DNA of 31,636 nt from Candidatus Galligastranaerophilus gallistercoris (GTDB taxonomy: Bacteria; Cyanobacteriota; Vampirovibrionia; Gastranaerophilales; Gastranaerophilaceae): positions 1 to 31,636 of the forward strand of contig DVJH01000082.1 in NCBI GenBank assembly GCA_018710795.1, read 5' to 3'. Shown here piece by piece: positions 23,796 to 31,616 of the stretch. Within the stretch, counting starts at the first letter, position 1; the number at the start of each line of letters is the position of its first letter. The position numbers were made by a program, and so were the translations under genes. The notes under the pieces were generated by a model. It searched no databases. It had not been told where the DNA came from and was given only the letters and a program-made list of their open reading frames with translations.

Positions 23796-24278
23796 TAAAA
23801 ACGAAAGCCCGTCCAATGAAACCATTTCAGGCAGTCTGAAATGTACAAAAAATGATATTGCTATTCCTAAAAATATTCCCATAAGAACCTCAAGAGGCGT
23901 ATGACCCAGAAGTTCTTTTAAGACCTCATAAGGTTTTGTTGTTTGTTCGTTGTGCAAATTCCATTCGCTTACCAGTCTGTTTAATGTTGCGGCGGTTTTT
24001 CCCGCTGCACGCCTGAGACCCTGCGCATCCTGTATAACCACAAGCGAAAACCCCAGAGCTATTGCAAAAGGAATAGAATAAAAACCTTCAATAAGCCCGA
24101 CACTTGTTGTTAATGCAACAACTCCGGCCGAATGAGAGCTGGGCATTCCGCCCGTTGTGGTAAAAATTTTAAAATTTATTTTCTTGTGGATAAAAATAAA
24201 TATTAAAACCTTTAAAATTTGTGCTATGCAGGCCGCCATTATACCCGCAAGCATCGCCTCTATACCGGTGTTATACAT
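23778..24278 (-). CDS. Divergent PAP2 family (DUF212) membrane protein
   Basis: A 166-residue integral membrane protein of the DUF212 family, remotely related to PAP2 acid phosphatases and haloperoxidases. The family motif GGMPSSHSAGVVAL follows the first hydrophobic helix, and IQDAQGLRRAAGKTA and HTPLEVLMGIFLGI are also typical. Four or five membrane segments are visible. The SSH motif matches the phosphatase signature 2 serine-histidine pair, but the full set of PAP2 catalytic residues is not evident. GGGGGA lies just before the ATG. It follows ispA by 12 bases and closes the rsgA-ispA operon; dephosphorylation of a prenyl diphosphate made by IspA is an attractive guess, supported only by position. 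Confidence 0.85.
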   Translation of the reverse strand: MYNTGIEAMLAGIMAACIAQILKVLIFIFIHKKINFKIFTTTGGMPSSHSAGVVALTTSVGLIEGFYSIPFAIALGFSLVVIQDAQGLRRAAGKTAATLNRLVSEWNLHNEQTTKPYEVLKELLGHTPLEVLMGIFLGIAISFFVHFRLPEMVSLDGLSFLLANPF

Positions 24279-24290
24279 CTTTCCCCCGTT

Positions 24291-25190
24291 TTAAAATATC
24301 CTTTTGCTTATTTGTTCGATAATTTCATCAAATACGCCGGATTCAATATTGTCTTTTTTTAGTATATCATAAGTTGCCTGAATCTGAAGGATTAATTTTT
24401 GCTTGGCGCCTTCAAGCCCGTATTTTTTAACGTAAGTCAGTTTGTTTTCAAATTCATCCTTGCCCGTGGTTTTGCCCATTTCTTTTGAAGTAGAAATAAC
24501 GTCTAAAATATCATCCGCCATTTGAAACGCAAGTCCGAAATTTTTTGCAAATTCTTTCAGTGTCCTTACTTTTTCGCTTGACGCCCCGCCGATAATTGCG
24601 CCCGATGCTGTCGAAGCTTCAAACAGTGCGCCTGTTTTATAGGTTTGAATGTAATTCAGATAATCTTCGTTATCTCTTAAATTTAAAGTCGAATCTTCGG
24701 CTTCCAAATCTGCCGTTTGTCCGCCTACAATTCCGTATATTCCTGCCGCAAGCAAATATTCTCTTATCGCTTTTAAAATTCTTTCGGACGGTATTGCTTT
24801 TGAGGTTTTATCCGCAATTATTTGCGCCCCCAGGCTGATTAAGGCATCTCCCGCCAATATTGCGAACGCTTCCCCGAAAACTTTGTGGTTGGAAGGTTTT
24901 CCCCTTCTTAAGTCATCGTTATCCATTGAAGGAAGGTCATCATGGATTAAACTTTGCGCATGAAGCATCTCCAGTGCACATGCTGCGGGTATTGCCGCAA
25001 AATAGTCATTTGAAGCCAGCCTGCAGGATTCAAGACACAAAATTCCTCTTAATCTTTTCCCGCCCAGGCATGTTGTATATTTCATTGCTTCAATTGTTTT
25101 TTTTGCAAAAATGTGGGTTTTGTTTTCTAAAATTTCATCAAAATATGAAACAAGCGTTTCATCTATTATTTTTTTATATCCTTTAATCAT
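24291..25190 (-). CDS. ispA: Polyprenyl (farnesyl/geranylgeranyl) diphosphate synthase
   Basis: Condenses isopentenyl diphosphate with allylic diphosphates to give short-chain prenyl diphosphates, precursors of undecaprenyl carriers, quinones and other isoprenoids. Both aspartate-rich motifs are intact: DDLPSMDNDDLRRGKP (first) and FQMADDILD (second), with GGKRLRGILCLES near residue 48 and the GGQTADLEAE stretch. The 299-residue length and DD-x4-D form of the first motif fit the bacterial FPP/GGPP synthase group; the exact chain length cannot be settled here. The start at 25190 is chosen over the GTG at 25202: it overlaps the rsgA stop by 8 bases (ATGATTAA) and has GGTGA upstream. The PAP2-like gene follows. 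Confidence 0.93.
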   Translation of the reverse strand: MIKGYKKIIDETLVSYFDEILENKTHIFAKKTIEAMKYTTCLGGKRLRGILCLESCRLASNDYFAAIPAACALEMLHAQSLIHDDLPSMDNDDLRRGKPSNHKVFGEAFAILAGDALISLGAQIIADKTSKAIPSERILKAIREYLLAAGIYGIVGGQTADLEAEDSTLNLRDNEDYLNYIQTYKTGALFEASTASGAIIGGASSEKVRTLKEFAKNFGLAFQMADDILDVISTSKEMGKTTGKDEFENKLTYVKKYGLEGAKQKLILQIQATYDILKKDNIESGVFDEIIEQISKRIF

Positions 25191-26208
25191 CTTCGTTTTC
25201 ACCCGTTAAATTTTTAAGATTTTTTGTTGCCTGATTTATTTTTCTTCTGGAATGGAACCTTTTTTTTGAGCTTATTTTAACAAAATTTTTATCCTGATTG
25301 ATTTTAAAGCTATCTTCTTCTTTTTGCCCTTCGTATGTTACTTTTTGCTTAAATTCTTTTGCTTCTTTTAAAAAATTGAGATAGCTTTCATATCTTTTGG
25401 AATCAATTTTATCAAGATTTTTTATGACGTTGCATCCTTCGTCTTTTGCTTCATGAAGGCAGTCTGAAAATTTGCATTTTGTTTTATATTTTTTAATTTC
25501 ATCAAATAAATTTCCCAAATCTTTGGGAAGTATAAAATCAAAAGTAAGCCTTGAAAAACCGGGGGTGTCGATTATTTTAATTTTATCAAATTCAATTATT
25601 TCGCAGTGCCTTGTCGTATGCCGTCCGCGTTTGTTTTTTTCGCTTACCGACCCTGTTTTCAGATTGCCGCTTTTATTCAGTGCATTTAATATGGAGCTTT
25701 TTCCGACGCCCGATAAACCGCAAAATGCGATAGTTTTACCCTTTATCAGTTTTTTGAATTCATCAAGCCCGTCATTATATAGTGCCGATGTAAAAACCGT
25801 TTTATATCCGAGCGGTTCATAAATTTTTTTTATTTTATCTTTAATTAAAGCTAACTCGGACTCATTCATTAAATCGTCTTTATTAAAACATAATAATACG
25901 GGAATTTTATGGTACTTAAGAAAAATTAAATATCTGTTTAGTTGAATATAATCAATATCGGGTTCCATCAGCGAAGATACCACCGCAACCATATCAAGGT
26001 TTGAAACACAGGGGCGCTCAAGGGTATTTTTCCTTTTAAGCAGTTTTTTTATTGCTCCGCCTTTATCCGTTTCGACAAAATCGCCGACTTTTATTTTTAA
26101 CTTTTGTTTTTTTAAAACTTCCCTTAACTTGCATTCTAAAATTAAATCCTCATTATCGGATTTAACATAATAAAAATCTGAATGAATTTTAAAAACCTGA
26201 CCTTGCAT
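25183..26208 (-). CDS. rsgA: Ribosome small subunit-dependent GTPase A
   Basis: Assembly GTPase that checks the decoding centre of the 30S subunit late in maturation. The circularly permuted G domain is clear: G4 NKDD comes before G1 GLSGVGKSS, followed by the switch region GRHTTRHCE and G3 DTPGF. An N-terminal OB fold (1-65, GQVFKIHSDFYYV) and a C-terminal zinc-binding stretch with Cys, Cys-His and Cys (KCKFSDCLHEAKDEGCNV) complete the family plan. The C-terminus is Lys/Arg rich. I chose the ATG at 26208; a TTG at 26259 would add 17 residues unlike the family. A promoter whose -10 ends 10 bases before the ATG leaves almost no leader. First gene of rsgA-ispA-PAP2-like. Confidence 0.95.
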   Translation of the reverse strand: MQGQVFKIHSDFYYVKSDNEDLILECKLREVLKKQKLKIKVGDFVETDKGGAIKKLLKRKNTLERPCVSNLDMVAVVSSLMEPDIDYIQLNRYLIFLKYHKIPVLLCFNKDDLMNESELALIKDKIKKIYEPLGYKTVFTSALYNDGLDEFKKLIKGKTIAFCGLSGVGKSSILNALNKSGNLKTGSVSEKNKRGRHTTRHCEIIEFDKIKIIDTPGFSRLTFDFILPKDLGNLFDEIKKYKTKCKFSDCLHEAKDEGCNVIKNLDKIDSKRYESYLNFLKEAKEFKQKVTYEGQKEEDSFKINQDKNFVKISSKKRFHSRRKINQATKNLKNLTGENEDD

Positions 26209-26218
26209 AGTTGTATTT

Positions 26219-26248
26219 ATAATACCAGAACTGCGGGCGTTTTGTCCA
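26219..26248 (-). promoter_or_regulatory. rsgA promoter
   Basis: On the minus strand TGGACA (26248-26243), an 18-base spacer ending in TGG and TATTAT (26224-26219). The -35 lies in the dyad at 26241-26260. The predicted leader is only 3-4 bases. Confidence 0.55.
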
Positions 26249-26260
26249 ATATCGGACAAA
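26241..26260. promoter_or_regulatory. Inverted repeat between rsgA and accD (possible operator)
   Basis: TTTGTCC (26241-26247) and GGACAAA (26254-26260) are perfect 7-bp inverted arms around 6 bases. A third TTGTCC half-site lies at 26275-26280 as the -35 of accD. The dyad covers the rsgA -35 box, so a bound regulator could act on both genes. Confidence 0.45.
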
Positions 26261-26274
26261 CAATACGACTGAAC

Positions 26275-26303
26275 TTGTCCTATATTTTTTGTTATACTAT
26301 AAT
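26275..26303 (+). promoter_or_regulatory. accD promoter
   Basis: TTGTCC (26275-26280), a 17-base spacer and a perfect TATAAT (26298-26303). The leader of about 35 bases contains AAGGA before the ATG at 26344. Confidence 0.6.
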
Positions 26304-26343
26304 GTAATAAAATGAGAAAGATTTATTTTAAGGAATTTGCCTT

Positions 26344-27213
26344 ATGACACTGACCGATTGGTTTAATAAAAGAAAGCTCGAACAACAAAGGGCGCTTAAG
26401 GAAAATGAAGTAAACATAGATGATTCGGTGGGAAAATTATGGAGCCTTTGCTATAACTGCAATTCCCAGCTCCCCAAAAAAGACCTTGAACACAATTTAA
26501 TGGTCTGTCCCGTTTGTGATTACCATTTCAGAATAAGCGCAAGAGAAAGAATTAAACTTGTTATAGATGAAGGAACGTTTGAGGAAAAATTTGCCAACAT
26601 AAAAGGGGTCGACCCTCTGGAATTTGTTGATACCAAACCTTATTACAAACGTCAGGAAGAAGCCCATGAAAAAACAGGTCTTGATGAAGCCGTCATAACG
26701 GGTTTAGGCGAAATCGACGGGCAAAAAGTTGCCGTTGCCGTTATGGACTTTGAATATATGGGCGGTTCAATGGGTTCCGTTGTGGGCGAAAAAGTTACAA
26801 GAATTATGGAACTTGCAATTGAATTAAAAGTTCCCGTTATCGCATTTACCGCCTCGGGGGGCGCCAGAATGCAGGAATCCGCTTTAAGTTTAATGCAAAT
26901 GGCAAAAACATCATGCGCCGTTGCAAGATTAAACGAAGAAAAAATTCTCTATATTACGGTTTTATGCGAACCTACCTTCGGCGGCGTTACCGCAAGTTTC
27001 GGCACGCTGGGTGATATTATGATAGCAGAAAAAGGCGCCAGAATAGGCTTTGCGGGAAGAAGAGTTATTGAACAAACAATTAAACAAAAGCTCCCCGCAG
27101 ATTTCCAAACCGCGGAATACCTTTTAAAATACGGACAGGTTGATTTAATTGTTGAAAGAAAAGAAATGAAGGAAAAACTTTCAAAAATTATTTCAATGCA
27201 TACACAAAAATAA
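26344..27213 (+). CDS. accD: Acetyl-CoA carboxylase, carboxyltransferase beta subunit
   Basis: With AccA, moves the carboxyl group from biotin to acetyl-CoA to make malonyl-CoA. The 289 residues hold the N-terminal four-cysteine zinc ribbon (C36, C39, C55, C58 in CYNC and CPVC) and the crotonase-like domain with VMDFEYMGGSMGSVVGEK and FTASGGARMQESALSLMQM, whose Gly-Gly forms the oxyanion hole. The start is backed by AAGGA 8 bases upstream and a good promoter. accA follows after 12 bases in the same operon, whereas accB and accC lie about 4 kb away on the other strand. Confidence 0.97.
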   Translation: MTLTDWFNKRKLEQQRALKENEVNIDDSVGKLWSLCYNCNSQLPKKDLEHNLMVCPVCDYHFRISARERIKLVIDEGTFEEKFANIKGVDPLEFVDTKPYYKRQEEAHEKTGLDEAVITGLGEIDGQKVAVAVMDFEYMGGSMGSVVGEKVTRIMELAIELKVPVIAFTASGGARMQESALSLMQMAKTSCAVARLNEEKILYITVLCEPTFGGVTASFGTLGDIMIAEKGARIGFAGRRVIEQTIKQKLPADFQTAEYLLKYGQVDLIVERKEMKEKLSKIISMHTQK

Positions 27214-27225
27214 GAAAGCAATTTT

Positions 27226-28206
27226 ATGGTAGAAACATTGGATAAAGATAAAAAAATACAAATACTGGATTTTGAAAAACCCATTTACATAATGCAGGAA
27301 AAAATCGAGGAATTAAAGAAAATCAGCGTGGATACTAATATGAATTATAATTCTGAAATTGAAACTCTTGAAAAGCAGACTCAGGAATATAAAAAAGAAT
27401 TGTATGAAAATCTTGAGCCGTATCAAAAGCTCCAAATCGCAAGACACCCTTCACGCCCCAATTTTAATGATTATGTTCACTATATTTTTGAAGACTTTAT
27501 TGAACTCCACGGCGACAGAGAAGGCTGCGACGACAGGGCAATAGCGGGCGGCATTGCAAGAATAGACGGGCGTCCCGTTATGTTAATCGGTACAATGAAG
27601 GGTAAAACCACAAAAGAAAATCTTGAATGCAATTTCGGAATGCCCCAGCCTCAAGGGTACAGAAAGGCCCTAAGATTATTTGAGCATGCTTCAAAATTTA
27701 AACTTCCGATTATCACACTGGTAGACACTATGGGAGCATACCCCGGAATTAAAGCCGAAGAAACCGGACAAGGCATCGCAATTGCGGTTAACTTAAAGCA
27801 GATGGCAAAATTGGAAGTTCCGGTAATTTCGGTTATTACGGGTGAAGGCTGCTCCGGCGGTGCTTTGGGGCTTGCCGTTTCAAACAAAGTTATGATACTT
27901 GAATATGCTTATTATACGGTAATTTCTCCCGAAGGCTGTGCTTCGATTTTATGGCGTGATGCGGCTGAGGCAAGAACCGCAGCCAATGCGCTTAAAATTA
28001 CGGGGGATGATTTGCTGAAATATAATATTGTGGATGAAGTAATTAAAGAGCCTTTGGGCGGTGCGCATTATGACCCCGAATTAATGGCAAAAACTCTTAA
28101 AACTTCATTATTGAACGCTCTTGATGAATTTAAAGATATGACGGGCGAGGAACTTAAAAGGCACAGATACGATAAGTTCCGTGCACTCGGCGTTTTTGCG
28201 CAGTAG
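27226..28206 (+). CDS. accA: Acetyl-CoA carboxylase, carboxyltransferase alpha subunit
   Basis: Partner of AccD in the carboxyltransferase. The 326-residue sequence is complete: helical N-terminus (DFEKPIYIMQEKIEELKKI), RHPSRPNFNDYVHYIFEDF, ELHGDREGCDDRAIAGGIA, the nucleotide-binding crotonase core NFGMPQPQGYRKALRLF, PIITLVDTMGAYPG, GEGCSGGALGLAV with the oxyanion-hole glycines, and SPEGCASILWRDA. It follows accD by 12 bases. No terminator is seen in the 28 bases before the PilZ gene, so signalling genes downstream may be partly co-transcribed. Confidence 0.97.
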   Translation: MVETLDKDKKIQILDFEKPIYIMQEKIEELKKISVDTNMNYNSEIETLEKQTQEYKKELYENLEPYQKLQIARHPSRPNFNDYVHYIFEDFIELHGDREGCDDRAIAGGIARIDGRPVMLIGTMKGKTTKENLECNFGMPQPQGYRKALRLFEHASKFKLPIITLVDTMGAYPGIKAEETGQGIAIAVNLKQMAKLEVPVISVITGEGCSGGALGLAVSNKVMILEYAYYTVISPEGCASILWRDAAEARTAANALKITGDDLLKYNIVDEVIKEPLGGAHYDPELMAKTLKTSLLNALDEFKDMTGEELKRHRYDKFRALGVFAQ

Positions 28207-28234
28207 AAACAAAGCGGGGGTTGATTAAATTCTG

Positions 28235-28846
28235 ATGAGTGATATTTTAAACGAAGTTAAAAATTTGAAAATTGTTCCCGATAATTATGAAAGCGCAACT
28301 GTTTGCGGCGCTTTTGAAAAAGATGAAAATTCAATCAAAGTTAAACTTCCCTATATCACGGATGATGAATTTAAAGATTATAAAGAAAACGAAAATGTTG
28401 AAATTTTCGGTCTTGCAAAACACGGGCTCGTTTATTTCGTAACGGAAATATTAAAAAAAGGCGAAAAAGAACTGGAATTAAATATTCCCGATTCAATAAA
28501 AGAAATTCAGAGAAGAAAATATTCAAGAGTACCCTTTGACGGCGCCTTGACCGTGTCGGAAGCGGATAATGCCCGAATTGAACCGGACGATATATCCGCC
28601 GGAGGGTTGAAATTTACATCAGATACTCCTTTTATGGTAGGTTCGGAATATAATATTAAGGTAGAATTGGTAAATAACTTAGTGGTAAATTGCACAATGC
28701 AGCCTATCAGAGTTGAAGAAACGGACGATGATGATACTCTTCCGTATGCGATTTCCGCAAAATTCAAAAAAATCAGAAGCATAGATAGGATTGCCTTAAT
28801 GCAATACTCTTTAAGAATCATTTCCGAACAGGAAAACATATCATAA
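28235..28846 (+). CDS. PilZ-domain cyclic-di-GMP receptor, YcgR-like
   Basis: A 203-residue cytoplasmic protein with two domains. Residues 1-88 form an all-beta N-terminal domain of the YcgR type. Residues 89-200 form a PilZ domain with both cyclic-di-GMP motifs: RxxxR as R94-KYS-R98 and DxSxxG as D119-I-S121-A-G-G124. The full motif set predicts real binding. YcgR-like proteins change motility, adhesion or polysaccharide export when the second messenger rises. A G-rich stretch (GGGGG) lies about 14 bases before the ATG, which is distant for a binding site. The kinase gene follows after 17 bases, so the protein is probably part of the same signalling unit. Confidence 0.88.
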   Translation: MSDILNEVKNLKIVPDNYESATVCGAFEKDENSIKVKLPYITDDEFKDYKENENVEIFGLAKHGLVYFVTEILKKGEKELELNIPDSIKEIQRRKYSRVPFDGALTVSEADNARIEPDDISAGGLKFTSDTPFMVGSEYNIKVELVNNLVVNCTMQPIRVEETDDDDTLPYAISAKFKKIRSIDRIALMQYSLRIISEQENIS

Positions 28847-28863
28847 AACTTTAGGAGTTTATT

Positions 28864-30501
28864 ATGGCTGATGAGAATGCTGAAGTAGTAAAAGCTAAAA
28901 AAGGCAAAAAGTTCGGTGTATATTTTGCTCTTGCTACAAGTTTGCTTATTGCTGCGGCAATTATTGTTACGACACTTTATCTTATGAGATGTACGACTTT
29001 TGTTATGCAGGATTATAAAAATTCATCTTCCGCATATAACAATTTGGTTTCAACATCAATTATAAGAGCCTTTGCAAAAGATAAAGAAATTGATGATTAC
29101 ACTTCGACAAACGATTTGGTTACATTCTTAAAAAGCGGGGGCTATATACAATATGCGTATGCCTATGAGCCCTTGTCAAAAAATATTTTTTGGGCAAGCG
29201 AACCTTCTCTTGTCGGTAAAAATACCGGTGTTATTTCCGCATCTTCTCTTCTGCCTGCAGATGCCGATAATGAAGGCACTCTTGAAAGAGAGCTTCAAAC
29301 CGAAGGATATAATCTCGTTATCGGAATGACACAAAGCAAAAACCAGAGCGAAGGATACAGCAAAATGTTTGATAATATCAAGCTTTTTGTTATTTTCTTC
29401 CTGTTTGCGGGCGTTATCATAAGCGCCCTTATGAGTAAGATGATAAATAAGCCTCTTGTTGATCTGGTATCAGGTGTTCAGGAATTTGCAAAAGGAAACT
29501 TTGACTACAGATTAAAAGAAGCGGGCTTTGAAGAAATCGATAAACTTGTGGATGCGTATAATCATATGGCAACGCAATTGTTTGATTTGTATGAATCCCT
29601 GGAAGCAAAAGTTGAAGAAAGAACGGCAGAGCTTGAAAAAACAAACCAAAAACTGAAAGAAACACAAACCATGATGGTTCACAGCGAAAAAATGCGTTCC
29701 TTGGGCGAGCTTGTTGCGGGCATTGCCCATGAAATAAATAATCCGATTAATTTTATATACGGAAACATTATGATTTTAGACAACTATCAAAAAGATTTAA
29801 TAACACTCGTCGAAAAATATACGGAAGCCCAAAATGAGCTTGATGAAGCCAAACAAAAAGAAATTAACGAATTTAAACAAAAAATCGATATGGATTTTAT
29901 AAAAGATGATATAAACGATTTAATCAAATCCTGTATGGAAGGTGTTGAACGTACAAAAAATATTATTCTTGACCTGAAAAACTTCTCAAGAATGGATGAA
30001 ATGGTATTTTCGGAATGCAATATTCCTAAAGAAATTGACACTACTTTGAATATTTTAAATAACAAAATCAAAAACAGAATTACCGTTCATAAAAACTATG
30101 AAGAAAACCTTCCCAAAATTGAAGCATACGGCGGACAGATAAATCAGGTATTTATGAATATTCTCGATAATGCTCAGGGCGCAATTAAAGGAACGGGCGA
30201 TATATATATTTCCGCCAAAAAAGACGGTGAAAATATCGTAGTTTCATTTGAAGATACGGGCTGCGGCATTGCGCCAGAAAACATAAATAAAATATTTGAG
30301 CCCTTCTATACTACAAAACCGGTAGGTCAGGGAACGGGGCTCGGCATGAGTATAGCGTACAGAGTAATTGAAGCGCATAACGGAAAAATAAATGTTGCAA
30401 GTGAAGTCGGAAAGGGCACAAAAATTACAATCACTTTACCGATTAATCATAAAATAGAAGAAGATTCCAAAAACGAAAGTGCAGAAAAGGCAAATGGATA
30501 A
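28864..30501 (+). CDS. Membrane sensor histidine kinase
   Basis: A 545-residue two-component sensor. Order: short basic cytoplasmic end (1-16), membrane helix 1 (about 18-42), an extracytoplasmic sensor domain (43-172), membrane helix 2 (173-192), HAMP (about 193-245), a coiled coil (245-275), dimerisation/phosphoacceptor domain with H289 in GIAHEINNPINFI, and the ATPase domain with N box NQVFMNILDNAQGAIKG, G1 DTGCGIAPENI and F/G2 box FEPFYTTKPVGQGTGLGMS. All catalytic boxes are intact. TAGGAG lies 7 bases before the ATG. The sensor domain has no family I can name, so the signal is unknown. The response regulator gene overlaps its stop by 8 bases and is its evident partner. Confidence 0.93.
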   Translation: MADENAEVVKAKKGKKFGVYFALATSLLIAAAIIVTTLYLMRCTTFVMQDYKNSSSAYNNLVSTSIIRAFAKDKEIDDYTSTNDLVTFLKSGGYIQYAYAYEPLSKNIFWASEPSLVGKNTGVISASSLLPADADNEGTLERELQTEGYNLVIGMTQSKNQSEGYSKMFDNIKLFVIFFLFAGVIISALMSKMINKPLVDLVSGVQEFAKGNFDYRLKEAGFEEIDKLVDAYNHMATQLFDLYESLEAKVEERTAELEKTNQKLKETQTMMVHSEKMRSLGELVAGIAHEINNPINFIYGNIMILDNYQKDLITLVEKYTEAQNELDEAKQKEINEFKQKIDMDFIKDDINDLIKSCMEGVERTKNIILDLKNFSRMDEMVFSECNIPKEIDTTLNILNNKIKNRITVHKNYEENLPKIEAYGGQINQVFMNILDNAQGAIKGTGDIYISAKKDGENIVVSFEDTGCGIAPENINKIFEPFYTTKPVGQGTGLGMSIAYRVIEAHNGKINVASEVGKGTKITITLPINHKIEEDSKNESAEKANG

Positions 30502-31525
30502 CGAAAAAAGATACAAAGTTTTAATAGTCGACGATGAAATAGACAATCTTCAGCTTTTATACCGTACTTTAAGAAGAGATTACGATGTTACAAAAGCGCA
30601 AAATCCTCTTGAAGCACTCGAAATATTAAAAAACGACACATTTCAATGTATTTTATCGGACCATAAAATGCCCGATATGGACGGGGTTGAGTTTTTAAAA
30701 AGAAGTTCCGAAATCTGCCCCGATACAATCCGCCTTCTGGTTACGGCATATTCCGATGTTGAAATTTTAATGAATGCGATAAATTACGCAAAAATTTACA
30801 GATACATAAAAAAACCCTATTCTCCGGAAGAACTCCTTCATATTGTTCAATTGGCGCTTGAATATTATCAGCTGAAAGAAGATAACAGAAGACTTATAAT
30901 TGATCTTAAAGATTTATTTTCAGGCACGATTAACGCCATTATGGATGCTCTTGATTCAAAAGATTCTTATACGCTCGGGCGTTCAAGACGTGTTGCTTTT
31001 TATACGACAAAAATTATTGCCGCAATGGATATTTCAAAATCCGAAAAAGCTGCAATTGAGCTTGCCGCATTATTACATGATATCGGAATGATAGGTGTTC
31101 AGGAAGAAATTTTGCATAAAGTGGAAAAATTGACACCCGAAGAAAGAGAAGAAATAAGAAAACACGTATTTTATTCGGTTAAAATTTTAGAAGATATTAA
31201 ACAACTGGACAGAGTAACCGAAATTATTAAATATCACCATGAATTTTATAACGGCGAAGGATATCCTTTCGGTAAAAAGGGTGATGAAATTCCTCTGGGT
31301 GCAAGAATTATTGCAATTGCGGACGCCTATGACAGCCTTGTTTCTTTCAGACCCTATAGAGACGGTCTTACGCCCGAAGATGCTCTTAACCGCTTAAAAG
31401 AACAAAAAGGGAAACAATTTGACCCGAACCTTTTTGAAATTTTTGAAAGCATCGTGGATGATGCCAACAAAGAATGGGACAAATTAAACCCTTATTTAAA
31501 CGGGGAAAACAGCCAACAGGCTTAA
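30494..31525 (+). CDS. Response regulator with a degenerate HD-GYP domain
   Basis: A 343-residue regulator of the RpfG type. Residues 5-125 are a receiver domain with D13, D14, phosphoacceptor D56 (LSDHKMPDMDG), T84 and K107. Residues about 140-340 are an HD-GYP domain, whose active members cut cyclic-di-GMP. Kept: H195-D196, H224, H248-H249 with the GYP motif (HHEFYNGEGYP) and D277. Changed: the usual GHS is GRS (R163 for a metal-binding His), and HDIGK is HDIGM (M199 for a conserved Lys). Catalysis may therefore be altered or lost. The ATG at 30494 overlaps the kinase stop as ATGGATAA. With the PilZ receptor and the kinase it forms a cyclic-di-GMP-linked set. Confidence 0.92.
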   Translation: MDNEKRYKVLIVDDEIDNLQLLYRTLRRDYDVTKAQNPLEALEILKNDTFQCILSDHKMPDMDGVEFLKRSSEICPDTIRLLVTAYSDVEILMNAINYAKIYRYIKKPYSPEELLHIVQLALEYYQLKEDNRRLIIDLKDLFSGTINAIMDALDSKDSYTLGRSRRVAFYTTKIIAAMDISKSEKAAIELAALLHDIGMIGVQEEILHKVEKLTPEEREEIRKHVFYSVKILEDIKQLDRVTEIIKYHHEFYNGEGYPFGKKGDEIPLGARIIAIADAYDSLVSFRPYRDGLTPEDALNRLKEQKGKQFDPNLFEIFESIVDDANKEWDKLNPYLNGENSQQA

Positions 31526-31616
31526 CAATTCTTAACCATATCTAAAGTTTTAAATTACCCTTGTCGTTAATCAACTTATCGGATAGTTGAATTAGTGCAC
31601 AAGGATAGTATGTAGT

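Noticed and set aside
31573..31590. Dyad CAACTTATCGGATAGTTG before the last gene start
   Set aside because: Only 5-bp outer arms pair and the centre does not; too weak for an operator call.
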